Part shown: piece by piece, positions 50,089 through 62,335 of the stretch | Layout of the letters: each line of letters opens with the position of its first letter | How positions within the stretch are numbered: position 1 is the first letter of the stretch | NCBI GenBank assembly: GCA_950295325.1 | Contig: OX485806.1 | Location: forward strand, 40,238,001 to 40,302,000 | From: Polytrichum commune | Lineage: Eukaryota; Streptophyta; Polytrichopsida; Polytrichales; Polytrichaceae | DNA length: 64,000 nucleotides | Direction: 5' to 3' | The notes under the pieces: generated by a model | Databases searched by the model: none | What the model was told of the DNA's origin: nothing | Seen by the model: only the letters and a program-made list of their open reading frames with translations | Position numbers and translations under genes: made by a program

Positions 50089-50193
50089 CTGGCCTTCTTT
50101 CACGATCGAGCGTTTGTGAATTATGCCCCTCACCACTTCTGGCTTTCATTCACGAACGAGCGTTCGCAAATGTAGCCTTGCACTCTTGTGCTC
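50089..50193. repeat. 50-bp tandem pair between two LTRs
   Basis: The 105 bp between L4 and L5 is two diverged 50-bp units starting CTGGCCTTCTTTCACGATCG and CTGGCTTTCATTCACGAACG. No primer site or polypurine tract is seen. Confidence 0.65.
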
Positions 50194-51050
50194 TGTGAGC
50201 CCAATATGGTGCCCACATGTGTTCTTAATCCTTAGAACTCATTAGAATGTGGGTTGGATTTCTTATTAATTATATAAAAGCATAAAAAGAGTGAAAATTA
50301 ATGTTTGAATAGAATTAGGAGGTTAGCTAAAGCATTGGTGCTTGGGGGATGGTAGGATGGGCTGGAATTAATTAAAAGGGTTATAATGGGTTAGGCCTTG
50401 GGCATTCGAAGCTTGGACTTGCAACTCGGTTTTATTGGCTAAAGTAGAATTGAGTAGTGTTTGTTTTAGGGGGGGGGGCACTGGAGACCCTAGAGGAATC
50501 CGGGGCTCGGGTTTAGCAGGTAGTTGGGTTCAGCGGCTCTCTGTCTCTCTCTCTCTCACAGTAGGAAACAAGGTCTCAGGAGAACGGCAGGGATGACCAC
50601 CGAAAAACACCGAAGAATGAGAGCATGTCTGGCCACTCCGGATGGGGGAAGTCACTAAGTGGCTACAGGGGCTAAGGGCAGCCACAGCAAGGCTTCGGAA
50701 GAAGGGCTAACGAAATGCTGCACAAAAACTCCTGAGAACAAACTAAATCACATCCAGCAAGAGAAAGGGAAGGTATGTCGGGCTTCAATCGGAAGCCTGG
50801 CTGGAATGCCGGTTCCCAAGTTCGGTCTACCGGTTCCCAAGTTCGGCGGCCAAGGCGGAGGACAACAGTTCCTCAAGGTCCTTAGGTCCAGACTATGGCG
50901 CGGCGTCCCCCGGCTGCAGGGGACACCCCACGGGTGGTAGCCAACTCCAGAGAACACCCCCTCGTTGATGACAGCCCCGCCAAGAGCATTTTGAACCCCC
51001 CGGGCAACGTCATTTTCCCCGACCCATGGACCGGCGATAGAAATGACACA
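50194..51050 (+). mobile_element. LTR L5, 3'-truncated
   Basis: It starts TGTGAGCCCAATATGGTGCC with the GCATAAAAAGAGTGAAA tract, a G-run (50471-50479), CTCTCTGTCTCTCTCTCTC and a GC-rich centre like L1 and L9. The usual ending (GGACTACAAC..CTGACA) is absent, so it is cut off by about 51.05 kb. It contains a short duplication CCGGTTCCCAAGTTCGG (50811, 50830). Confidence 0.7.
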
Positions 51051-51059
51051 TTTTCGGTC

Positions 51060-52195
51060 CACACGCTAGTGCCTTACCTTAGAGGATTTTGTAATGTTTT
51101 TGACCTCCAAGTTAATTACGTGCTTCATTGATGGTTTCACTTCCGGAATGAAATCCCAATCAATTGCTTATTTACCAATTGGAAGTGCACATATATATTG
51201 GATTTTAGACCTTGAAGGTGAAGTGCACTCAATATGGAATTTGTAGTCAAGTGGCCTTCAAGAATGCAAGGGCAATGTTTTTTTTTGAAGTTGGGCGGGA
51301 TGGGCAACAATTCTTGATCGGGTTCAAAAACTTCTTTAGAGGGTTGCCCTAGCCCAAATTTGACACCCCCGAAAGTTCGTGAGGGGGTATTTCATGTCCG
51401 CCCATATTAATTTCTAAAAAATTGCCAGCCTAGTAATCATAGGTTGGCAACGTATGATGCAACCACTTGTTTTTATATAAGACATTTTAATTTTATCTAA
51501 CCCCCTTCGTATTATTGCCTTAAGTATTAGATTAGACTAGGATTATTTAGAACTATTAAAACTCGGTATTTTTGAAACCCTTGAGACAAGGAGCCGACGA
51601 TGTGAGGTAGTGTCTAAAGTGGTTCATCTCATCCACAAAGATGAATGAACTCTCACTAATGAAAATACATGAGTGCCATGAATCCCCGGCCCTCCGGAGA
51701 AGTGCAAGACGTTCCCTCTCACAAACGCCCTCATATTCTACTTACAATACCACCTCGTACAATTTGGGAGCGCGTCCGGAAATATGGAAGAACGACACAT
51801 ATTCCGGTCCAGTCAACAAACAAGGATGCAGTCGTGGGCCTGAGATTTTTAGAGCCATGGAGGCCGCCAAAAACAAGGACATAGACACAAAAAAAAATTT
51901 AAAAAATAGTGGGACTAGAAACGTTTATTTCAAACGTAAATATGTGTAGTGGTAGAACGTAGTGCTTGGTTCTCTATTATATCTGAATTTCTCCAAGACA
52001 TTGATGGTATTTCCATTATATTTGTATTTCAAGCCCATTTAATAGATTCAATTTGCAATCGTTGTCCTCATACTCCCTTCCATCAGCATCGATTTCTCAT
52101 TTCATACACAAATGTTCTCATGTATGCTTCATATTTGTTTCCACTTTCATGCACTTATGTCCGATAATTATATGCAAAACCTTATATATGGGATT
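51060..52195. repeat. unassigned region with a coding-like repeat and a MULE end
   Basis: 51668-51692 (GAGTGCCATGAATCCCCGGCC) matches the terminus of the Mutator-like MITE at 36342. 51700-51905 reads as a coding-like frame (GARPEIWKNDTYSGP.., RAMEAAKNKD) and, with 51905-52030, is related to 13680-13905. No known domain; the remainder is featureless. Confidence 0.45.
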
Positions 52196-52199
52196 TTTA

Positions 52200-54065
52200 T
52201 GTTGTCATTATTGGTCCAAATTTGAAAATTGCGGCCTTAAAAAGTCTCAAAATCATCAAAAAATCTCCAATTACCGAATATAGTGATTTGGGTCCAAACC
52301 CACACATACCCAACATAATATTCTTAACCTTCGATTTTTTAGGGGGTTCAAAGTGTAACCTATACATAGAATTTCTACTAGTCTTTGTCAAATCTTGAAT
52401 CATATTTTCCTAAGGGCTTGATATATTTAGTGCATTATCTTATGGCAAGGAGAAAATAAAAATATAGCCATATCGGACATTGACCATCAATGTAGTTATA
52501 TGAATTTGGAACTGAGCACACCCAAACCATGTACTTGGTAATTGAATCCTAAACTTGAATGACATTAAAAGGTAACCACCAATTTACAAATGTAGTTGAT
52601 AGATAGTTAATTTTAAATAAGATCTCTTTTGACATAATTAATCTCCAAAAATGGTATATTCCTTAAAAACACATTTTGGAAGCTTTGGGAGTTGTAAGAA
52701 TGCACGAAAATGTGTTTTTAAGTCCCAAAGCTTCCAAAATGATGTAGGGCTTCTTGGAAGCTTTGGGACTTGTAAGGATGCTTTAAGAATAAGTTTCTAA
52801 GAATGAAGTTCCTGATAATATGTTGGAATGATTTGCAAGCATAGTCCAGTGGCAAGCTCTCATGTACTCAACACCGAGTAATTGTTGCATATCTTCGGAC
52901 ATGAAGCCTTCTCCTATCTTTCAAAATTCAATTGAAGATGTAAGCCCATGTGGAATCATTCTAATGTTACTATCCGGATTACATAAGAATCACTCCATCT
53001 ACATTGCGCTACTCAAGAATGTTATGCATGCACGACCCAACATCATCCCAAGATGAATAAGATAAGGCCCAAAGTGTTATACTAGTTTGGGCCCTTTCAT
53101 GGCCCAAAGGGAATTGTAGCATATAACAAGATTATTGGGTTAGACAATATGTTAAATTGTAGTTTACAAGTATCTCCACCTTAGATGAGCATCGAGGTTA
53201 ACTCCTCCAAAAATCCTAGGTATTGAAACTCATATATAACTTCTTAGAATATACAGTCTTAAACATGCTTATGATGTGAAAGAAACTCTAGAACAAATGC
53301 TTCTTAGAATTGGTTTAGCAACTCCAAACCAAGTTATAATTACGAGTGCTACAGAGAGTTGTCACCTCGGGTTGCAGAGTCTACAATATAAGGTGTAACT
53401 TAGACTTTGTTGGTCCTCACCCCCAACGAACATATCAATAATAATAGTGATTTAAAGAACCAACACGATCATGTGCATTAAGCCCTCAATCCAACCCGAC
53501 TTTATCAATTTTTATTGGGCCCGACCTTGTCATATGCAAAGAGAAGAGGCCTAATTTTAGGTCCCAATGATCTTGAAGGGAAAATGTAGTGAAGAAAATT
53601 AACTTTCCATGGACCAAAGGTAGAGATCTTCATTATCTAACAAATGAATCCAATCTGACTCATGTTGAGGGTTTTGGACCGAGAAAAACTCGTCCCCCTT
53701 TTTTCAAGCCAGCCCAAAGGTTTGACATCAAAATTCTGCCACCCAGGATGCCATATGAAACGGGTGTTCGGGCGCAACCCTAGTATAAAGCCCATTGACC
53801 AAATTTGATGAAACTATATGATCCTATTAGACTAAATTTTTCAAGTTTAAGTTGATCCCCAATCCAGCCGCAACTATATATAAAGTGGGCCATAATATGT
53901 ATGTATATAAATATTTTTTTGTCTACTTGATGATATTGTTATGTATGTGTAATTTGATGACCAATGACATTAAGCCATGGGTATAACAACAAATTCCAAG
54001 CTTTGGATGACTTATCCTAAAGTAATGCTTGCAGGACCTTCACCAGCCAATGCACATAAAGCTTG
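52200..54065 (+). repeat. repeat R, copy 3 (longest)
   Basis: It is the most complete copy of the unit also at 13.96-15.48 kb (inverted) and 36.93-38.0 kb. It keeps the block missing from copy 2 (AAGGGCTTGATATATTTAGT, GCATTATCTTATGGCAAGGA) and has a local duplication of GGAAGCTTTGGGA near 52680-52770. An extra stretch at 53305-53430 and 53560-53720 is absent from the other copies. No ORF with a domain. LTR L6 is inserted at its right edge. Confidence 0.7.
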
Positions 54066-54080
54066 TGCACATGAGCGCCT

Positions 54081-55973
54081 TGTGAGCCCAAAAGGGTGCC
54101 CACATTTAGTCTTAGACCCTTGAAACGTTAGTTGATGCACTTTGAAGTAGCATGTTACTTCACAAAAATATAAAAAGAGTGAAATGTTAGTCTTAGAAGT
54201 ACCATGTTGTAAGAGGCTAGGATGTGAGTTGTTATTGTGTTTTTACCTTCGGAAGGATTTGAGTGAATGAGGATAGGTAAGGAGAACTTGGATTGAATAG
54301 TTAGTGAGTAGGCTAGTACAAATGGATGGAGACAACCAAAGTGACTCAAGAGGCAAGTGCATTCGAATTGGGATGAATGGAGGATCACATGGAGCGCACA
54401 AGTGGACCACCTCATCATGGCCACTTAATGGGGAAGGTCCAAGGAAGAATGCAAGGTGGAGGATAAGCAAATTCTCAAAGCACCAATCAAATCACGAGTT
54501 AAGCATCGTGGTTTGAATTAAGTGGTGAGCGACGATTTGGGAAGGTAAGGGGAGAAAGTTATGGCGGCGGAAAGCGAAGGAGGCTAAGTTTGGGTTGAAG
54601 CATCCCAAGTTTGGTAAAGTGTGGTAGGTAGAAAGCCAAGGCTAGTTAAATGTTCGAATTAGGATCCTTGTTGATCATTTGAGGGAGGAAGGCTTAGAAG
54701 ATAGGATTGGCGCCTACTAAGTAGGAGGAAATCTCAAGGGCTTATCGTGAGCCTTGAGGGTGCTCACCCCCTCAAGCTTACTATATAATCCCTCATTCTT
54801 CCCTCACTCATCCTCTCTTTCCTTTGTGCTCCAAGGCACCCCACGAGTTATAAGTGTGGGTGTGGGAAGCCATATTGGAGCACATGTGTGTGCTTAGTTT
54901 TTAGTTTGAGAGCCAAGGCTTGTTAGCCTTGAAGAGGGCTTGACCTCTTGGTAGAATTAGTGTTGACGTGAAGGATTTTAAAGTTAATTCATGATTCCAA
55001 TTTGTGGTACTTAAAGTTCATGTTTTGAATACATGTGGTTGCAAGTTCCATGTTTAAGAGTTGAGCACTTGATGTTGTGATGAGTGCAAAAATATACTTG
55101 TGTGGATTAGTTAGTCTTAGTGAAGTTAGGAAATTCTCTCTCCCCCTCTCCTCTCTAGGATTTTAGGATTTTAGGATTAGAGAAGAATTGTGTGATTAGA
55201 AAGGGGTTGTTAGTAGAATTAGGGAAATTAGGTAGGAAGATTAGTTAAGGGCTTGAATAATTAGTGAGGTAGTTGGAGATTACAACTACAAAGTTGTGGG
55301 TTCATGAAGGAGCTGGGTTTATGAAGGAGCTGGGTTTGTTTAGTTAGAAAGTAAAGAGCTGGGTTTATGAAGGACTTGGGTTTGTTTAGTTAGAAGCTAA
55401 GGAGCTGGGTTCATGAAGGAGCTGGGTTTATGAAGGAGCTGGGTTTGTTTAGTTAGAAGCTAAGGAGCTGGGTTCATGAAGGAGCTGGGTTTATGAAGGA
55501 GCTGGGTTTGTTTAGTTAGAAGCTAAGAAACTGGGTTTATGAAGGAGCTGGGTTTATGAAGGAGCTAGGTTTATGTAATTAGAAAGTAAAGAGATGGGTT
55601 CATGAAGGAGCTTAGTAGATAGCCTACCTAATTAGCTCATAGACAAGTAGTTAGTTACATTATGCTAGTTAGTGTTATGTGTGGCTTTCACAAGTAAATG
55701 TATTTGAGATTGACTATAGAGAATAGTGTTTTTTTTAACACTTGCATCCTCTCTTTAAAAATAAACCACGTGCACAACTTAATGGAGAATGTGGAGCACT
55801 CTCGCGATGGCAAGACAAAGGAAGCAAAGACCAAAGTTAAATCCAAGACCACTTGAAGGGTGAACCTTGCACTATGGACTCATCCAAGTCCAAATCCAAT
55901 ACCGCGGAGGAATGTGAGCCCAAACCCACTACTCGGACTACGGACGCTTAAGGGTGGGGGGTTTGGCCTCACA
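54081..55973 (+). mobile_element. solo LTR L6
   Basis: It starts TGTGAGCCCAAAAGGGTGCC and ends GGGTTTGGCCTCACA, with an exact CGCCT duplication (54076-54080, 55974-55978), 1893 bp. A TATA box (CTATATAATCC) lies near 54781 and would be the LTR promoter. A variable minisatellite lies at 55305-55620. Confidence 0.92.
55305..55620 (+). repeat. minisatellite in LTR L6
   Basis: Irregular repeats of GGAGCTGGGTTTATGAA and GGAGCTGGGTTTGTTTAGTT then AGAAGCTAA form higher-order units of about 65 bp. The position in the LTR corresponds to the unrelated minisatellites of L2 and L3. Confidence 0.85.
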
Positions 55974-55978
55974 CGCCT

Positions 55979-56166
55979 ACCAGCCAGTTAGCCAGGCGGT
56001 GGGCGATGGATTTCATCCGGTTGTGGATGGTGGCCCTCCTTCCGCCGGCTGTGAGAGGCGAAGCGGACCGTCTGCCCCAACCCGGAAGGGACAGATCCAC
56101 CTCCATAAGCCACAGCTAATTCCACCATTCATTATGGGAAATTTCCCCGGGAATTACCTTAACCGG
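55979..56166. other. GC-rich segment between two LTRs
   Basis: About 190 bp, GC-rich (GGCGGTGGGCGATGG.., GCCCCAACCCGGAAGG), lying between L6 and L7. An ORF (55954-56355) crosses it but continues into LTR sequence. No domain and no primer-binding site was recognised. Confidence 0.35.
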
Positions 56167-57280
56167 TGTCACCCAAAGTTCCTCACCCTTGATTTCGTCC
56201 TAGTCCGAGTGCGGAATTTGGGACTAACATGTAATTACCCCCTTGCACCTGTTGTCCTAGCCTCCTTTGTCTCGCCATCTTTCGTTAGGGGTTCTCCACC
56301 CTCTCCATTGATTGTGCACTTGATTTATTTTAACCAAAAGAGTGCGAGTGTTTAAAAACACTTACCTCAATGGTCAATCACCAATACATTCAAAAGTTAC
56401 ATACACCCCTTCCTACCTAATGAATCCAACACTTTAAATCTAAACATCATAAGTCTAGAAACTATAAGAGTGAATATTATAAATCCAAATACTATAATTC
56501 CAATACTAAAAATCTAGATGCTAGAGCTAGGCACTTGTTTATGGATGCATTGAGTCTAAACCATATCTAATAATGTAAGGCTAATCTTCAAGACTAATTG
56601 ATCTTGACTCTTCACCTTATAACCTCGCACACCTACGTGTCTCTCTCTTACTCCACACACACACAAGCTTACCTACTTCAATAATGTAATTTTGTAAATC
56701 CAACAAAACTAAATGCTCCAATGTTTTACAAACATAACTTTGTAAGTCTAAATAATTATAGATGTGGATAATATAAATCCAAGCATTACAATTTGAAGAC
56801 TATAATTTAAACTCTAAACTCTTCCAAACTACACTACTCCTAACAACAAGTCAAACATACTTAAAGGCCAACTAGTCTTGGCTCTTCACCTTAAAATCAT
56901 GTACACACACGTGTTCCTATCTTGCTTCCCACACACCTACATTTATAACCCGTAAGGTGCCAAGGAGCACGAAGGAAAGAGGAAGAGAGAGGAAAGAATG
57001 AGGGCTTATATAATGAGTTGAAAGGGAGTAGGTGAGCATCCTCAAGATAAGCCTTCGTAATCCTCCCCTACTTTGTAGGCTCCCATCTTATCTTCTAAAT
57101 TTTTGTCCCTCATTTCTTATTTTCCACTTTCTATTCACTAACGCATATTAAGGGTTTAGTGAGGTACTTCACTTACAAGTTAGGGTTTTTATTTGTACCA
57201 TGGAGGAAGGGTTAGGATTTTTAGGGACCATGGTACTTGCATCACCTCTAGTTTTGGGCACTCTAGGACCTTCAAATGAT
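56167..57280 (-). mobile_element. LTR L7, 5'-truncated or diverged
   Basis: On the minus strand its end reads CGTCCTAGTCC (complement) and TGTCACC at 56167, matching the end of L8 (GGACGAAATTGAAGGGTGGA..GGTGACA). The body matches L3, L6 and L8 (CATTGATTGTGCACTTG, ACACACGTG, TATATAATGAGTT, GCCTACAAAGTAGG). The first 200 bp of the LTR are not recognisable, so the 5' limit is approximate. Confidence 0.65.
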
Positions 57281-57331
57281 GGGCACGTTGTGGGTTTAGG
57301 GTCACCACCTCTTTTGGCAAGGACGTGGATC

Positions 57332-58398
57332 CATTACTAGTAGAAATTTTGTGTCTGGATCAACAAAAAATCAACAGAAAGGCGTTGGTCGCGGTTGTTA
57401 CTTAGGACGAGTTGGCCTGGACACAATGTAACACAATTTTGTTGATTTTTTCTATTGATCTGGTCACAAAAATATTTTAAAAAAATTATTATATATATAT
57501 ATATATATATATATCATTAAAAATCATATATGGATGGTTGGTAGGTCCCCACCTTCTAACCCCTCCCAAGTAACCCTCAACCTATACCTCACCTACAAGA
57601 ATAGACTATCTACCACTCACCTAGGTGGCAAGGCCAAGGGTGGCGGCCAAGGGGTTCAAACCTTGCAACCTAGCAACACCCAAACATGTGCCTTAACCAC
57701 TAAGTCATCACATCACACATGATATACATGGAGTGCTTCAAACATTTATAGACTAAGGCCACTATTTTTTCTTTACTACCTACTACTTACTGTATATAAT
57801 ATACTGCCTTCCTTTGACTATGTACTGTCTAATTTTAATGTCTAATTTTACTGTATGATATTTACTGTGTAATATTTATTTTCAAATATTTATTTTCAAA
57901 TATTTACTATTTATCATTTATTTTTTATTTCCCACTATTTGTTGTTTTCTGCCCATTAATTACAATTTACTGTCTATTATTTATTTTTACTTTATATAAT
58001 TTATAAATTATAGATTATTTTTTACTATTTATGATATGCTATTATTATTTATTTTTATAGTATATCATTTACTAGTTACCGTCTACTATTATGATTTTAT
58101 AATAATATTTATTTCCCTTCGAATTCGTAATTATTTCCACACACATACATTTACAAGTCCATAAGTTGAATCCATAAATTGCCTAACATTAAAATATTCT
58201 AGAATATTCTTTAAAAAATCCAGGTTTACTAAAATTTTATTGATTTGGTTATTGTACTATTCATATAAATATAAAGTAGGCAGCAAACTATTGATTTTTA
58301 CAAAAAGTTCAAAAATCAGTGAAATCGGTCATTGCAGTGCCCGAATCAACATAGATATGTTGATTTTCTATTGGTTTGGTCATGATTTTCTAGTAGTG
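57332..58398. mobile_element. CACTA-like non-autonomous element
   Basis: The left end CATTACTAGTAGAAATTTTG and the right end (minus) CACTACTAGAAAATCATGAC are related, each followed within 45 bp by AAAATCAACA. About 1.07 kb with a (TA)n at 57490-57512 and a very AT-rich, TTTACT-rich interior. The expected 3-bp duplication is not evident. LTR L8 is inserted one base beyond the right end. Confidence 0.6.
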
Positions 58399-58399
58399 C

Positions 58400-60073
58400 T
58401 GTGAGCCCAAATTGATGCCCACATTGGTTGTTAACACTTGTAAAACATTACAAGTGGTGTTTTGGTGATTTATGATTATTCACAAAAATATAAAAAGAGT
58501 GAAGCTTGAAGAAAGTTTAGTTTGAAGCATTAGGCTTTTGTGGAGTGGATGTAAGTAGGAGAAGGACAAACCTTGGTAAAGTGTGGTAGGTAGAAAGCCA
58601 AGGTTAGTTAAATGTTTGAATTAGGATCCTTGTTGATCATTTGAGAGATCAAGGCTTAGGAGATAGGATTAGAGCCTACAAAGTAGGAGGAGATCTCGAG
58701 GGCTTATCGTGAGCCTTGAGGGTGCTCACCCCCTCAAACTCACTATATAATCCCTCATTCTTCCCTCACTCATCCTCTCTTCCCTTCGTGCTCCAAGGCA
58801 CCCCACGTGTTATAAGTGTGGGTGTGTTGGAAGCAAGATTGGAGCACATGTGTGTGCTTAGTTTTTAGTTGGAGAACCAAAGTTAGTTGGCCTTGAAGAG
58901 GGCTTGACCTCTTGTTAGAATTATTTTTGGTGTGAATAATTTTAAGATATTTTATGGCTTCAAGTTATAGTACTTGAGTTCATATTTCTTGGGTATTTCT
59001 TAAGTAGTCTAGGTTGTAAGGGACATAACTTCCGAGCAGAAGAAGACACTTCGTTGAAATTTAGAGGGTTAGTAAACAACTTGTTTATATGAACATGGTC
59101 AAAATCTGAGGATGTTTGGAGTACTAAAGCAGCAGTTATGACATTCTGAATTTTGCCTACATTTTCGAGCTGAAATGGGCATAACTCCTGGACAGAGGCT
59201 TGAAAATGCATGAAATTTTGAGGGATGCTTTGTTCTTAGGTTTCCTAGTTGTGGTACAAATTTCAAGTCATTCCAAATAGATGAGAAGGAGATATATCAT
59301 TCTGAAGTGTTTTGAAGAGTTGCAGACTAAAAAGGCCATAACGTTTTGGCAGAAAATGAAAATAGTTTGAAATTTCAGGGGATCATAAAAAATTAGTTTT
59401 TGTGATTGCTCCCAAAATTTGAAGTTCTTTGGAGCCTGTGAGAGGAAGTTATGAAATTCTGAAATCTGGGTAGACTGACACACTAAAATGGTTATAACTG
59501 TCGGACAGAAAATGGGATAGGCTCACAAATTGGTGAGATGTTTTTTGCTTTGTCTCCCTAGTTACAGAGAGAATTTCAGGACATTCCGAGAAGTAATGGG
59601 AAAGTTACACTATTAGCTAGTAAAGTCTAGGGGAACAAAGAAAGTTTGCTTGGTTCCATTAGGGATAACCATTAGTTCATTAAACCAATATAGTGGTTGA
59701 AGCGTGAGGAGAAAAGTACAATAAGTGACAAGTATTTATCAAAACTTAAACTTGTGTAATTCATGAAATCAATAAGCGAGAACTCATGTAGTAGTGTGGA
59801 GTCGACGGCAAGGACTCCCTTCACAAGAGGGATATCTTTGAAGGCATGCGTAGCCAAAGCGGCCGGGTGGACTTTAGAGAAGTACAAGGATGTGACATTA
59901 CCCGAGATTAAGGAGTGTAAGAAAACATAATATAGACTTGGCTAAGTTGTGTATATTCCAACGATAGATTGGAATCATACATTGTGTTATAAAGAGAGAA
60001 ATCTCTACATGTCATTATAAACTTCTCTATTCGGGCTAGGACGAAATTGAAGGGTGGAGACTTTTTGGTGACA
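58400..60073 (+). mobile_element. solo LTR L8
   Basis: It starts TGTGAGCCCAAATTGATGCC and ends CTTTTTGGTGACA, with an exact AGTGC duplication (58395-58399, 60074-60078), 1674 bp. The TATA box (CTATATAATCC, near 58742) matches L6, and much of 58570-58900 is nearly identical to 54600-54920. Several diverged TTTTGGCAGAAAATGAAA-like units lie at 59020-59570. Confidence 0.92.
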
Positions 60074-60089
60074 AGTGCATGGAGCTACC

Positions 60090-60715
60090 AAATATCTAAT
60101 AGAGTTGGTAAAGAAGTGTATTGAGAATTATGGCACAACAGTTTTAAAGCAACAACTGTGGGAGATGATCAGAGAGCAAGTTGTCAAAGATCATCCGAGC
60201 AAGGCACGACAAACTTGGACTCAAATTCGGGACAAGTGAGACAAACTCAAGTGACATTACCACAAGGAGAAAAAAAAAATGTTACGAATGACAATGCGGG
60301 TTCGTAATGGATTTGGTTCAAAATGATTGACAAGGTTTTTTCAGGCACGGCTAAGACTGACAAGATGCCTGGTGGTATGGACAATGGTCATAATGAAGAT
60401 GTGGAGGACTGACCTCCAAATCAACAGGAAGAAGGAACACATGAGGTCTCAGAGGAGGAACCAGAGTCCCCTAGAAGTAAAGCCTCTAATTTGCATGGAG
60501 TCAAAGGGCAACCTGTGAAAATGAGGAAGTTAGCTAGTGATATGGTAGCCTCTTTGGATCGTTTCTGTGAGTCCACTTGTAGAATCGAGGAGTTGAAGTT
60601 GGAGGCCGCTATCAAACTACATGAGGACAATAGGAAGTTAAAGTTAAATTGACACAGGCATCACGAAAGATGATGGCAAACATTTTTGCCAATATGCTTC
60701 AAGACTTAAAGAAGT
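60090..60715 (+). pseudogene. Myb/SANT-like (trihelix-type) protein fossil
   Basis: The frame from about 60087 reads LIELVKKCIENYGTTVLKQQ, LWEMIREQVVKDHPSKARQT and WTQIRDK, stop, DKLK, stop, HYHKEKK, the pattern of a Myb/SANT-like DNA-binding domain of the type in Harbinger accessory proteins and plant L10-interacting-Myb proteins. A second block (60350-60655) encodes an acidic linker and a helical C-terminus (KMRKLASDMVASLDRFCEST, IEELKLEAAIKLHEDNRKLK). TGA codons at about 60238 and 60253 and a TGA near 60411 inactivate it. It begins just right of LTR L8. Confidence 0.6.
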
Positions 60716-62335
60716 AGTTCTAGCAATGTAGCAATTGGATGTCTTGAATTGCCTATTGTTTATCTTTATTATGCAATATAATAATATTATTGTCCCTCTT
60801 TACTCTAACAAGTTTCGAAAACACAAATACAATTGTATGGTCAACATGTCGTCTTCTCATTTACATGACAAATGGCGAAAGGTTGTTGTATTGTCAACGG
60901 AGTATGAAAATATGAGTAATATGAAATTACAAGTATATACAATGGATTTAAGCAATATACATGGTATAAAATAATAACTCATAAATCCAAATGAATACAA
61001 AGATTTGCAATAGGTCTTAAAATAAAAGTCTAAACATTTTTGTTGTTGTTTACCTAATATTTACTTCCCTCCTACCTAACTTTACCTAATAACCAAAGTC
61101 TTCCATAAACATCGGACGACGCACCTGGCTATCCCAATGCATTGAGTACTATCATATGATACCTAACTTATACCTTACATATTAAATAGTTTGTGGTCGA
61201 TGAGTTTCTTGCACTATTTAATTAACGTGACTTGTTGGTGAGCAAACATTTATCTATAAGGTAGATGTACCTAGTAATTTGGTTTCTTATTTTAATTGAA
61301 CTTATTTTTGAGTGATTTGTGGTTAGGTTTGCCTTCAGGAACCTATATCCAAAAAAATGTTTACATAAAATAAGTCTAAGTGCCCAAAATATGATAACCA
61401 CTTTAGGCTCAGCAGTCAATATAATCGGGGAGGCCCTCTATGGCCATTTAATGAGCGGTGCATGTGAGGGAGGCCCTCTATTTCCACCTTAGTAAAGAAT
61501 AAAATAAGCATGTGAGCCTTGAAAGCACGATAACTATGGCTATGACTTCGATTTGGATTTGCCAACCATCATGTTTGATTGACGTGTTTCATATCCTAAG
61601 AGAAGTGCGCTAGTTGGAGTAATACTATAAAGCCCTTCTAACCTATTTAAAAAGGTTTAACACATCGGATAGATAACATACCAACCACACATAATGCATC
61701 ATAATAAGGACATTCCTTGGACGTTATTAGACGAATGGGCTCACAATTGAAATCGGTGAATATGATAATGTTACTATACTTGTCTTTTTTTTTCTCAAAC
61801 CACAAATAGTTAATTATATAACTTTCTTGCATATGATTGTTTTGTAGTGTATTACATGATTTGTTCAACTTCATCATTTGTTTAAAATAGCATAACACAA
61901 CTGGAACATATGTGTGTTGATTAGAGATTACATTTATTTCCCGACAAGAGTATGCAATGTACACGATTCGTAGTACACCTATCGCAACCCTTGCTAGCCC
62001 CCTTAACAATCTTGCCAATTTTCATTTCTAGCAAAGGTTACGAACGCTAACCCTTCGCATTCCGCCATGCTAATGGTTAGCTCTTCCTACCCCGAACCTT
62101 ATAATTCATAAGAGGGGAACCAACCCTCCTACTTTGCTTTCGGGACTCACCCCCTTAATCAGTAACCAATCCTTAGATGTGGACTTCCATTCATGGAAGT
62201 CCAATCTTATGTTGATCATCGCGTTGCTGGAACAACACTACAACAACCCGAGTATACTAGGCAACTATGGCCTCACAATGGGCCAAAGCCCATGGAGGCC
62301 GTGCCGTTCGGCCTCGGGTGGGTGAGGCCACACCA
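60716..62335. other. intergenic with one dispersed repeat
   Basis: 61260-61640 is the second copy of the repeat in peroxidase intron 1 (30290-30660). Otherwise AT-rich. ORFs at 60735, 61647 and 62134 have no recognisable domain. Confidence 0.4.

Noticed and set aside
57490-57512. Replication-origin-like AT tract
   Set aside because: A plain (TA)n microsatellite inside a CACTA-like element.
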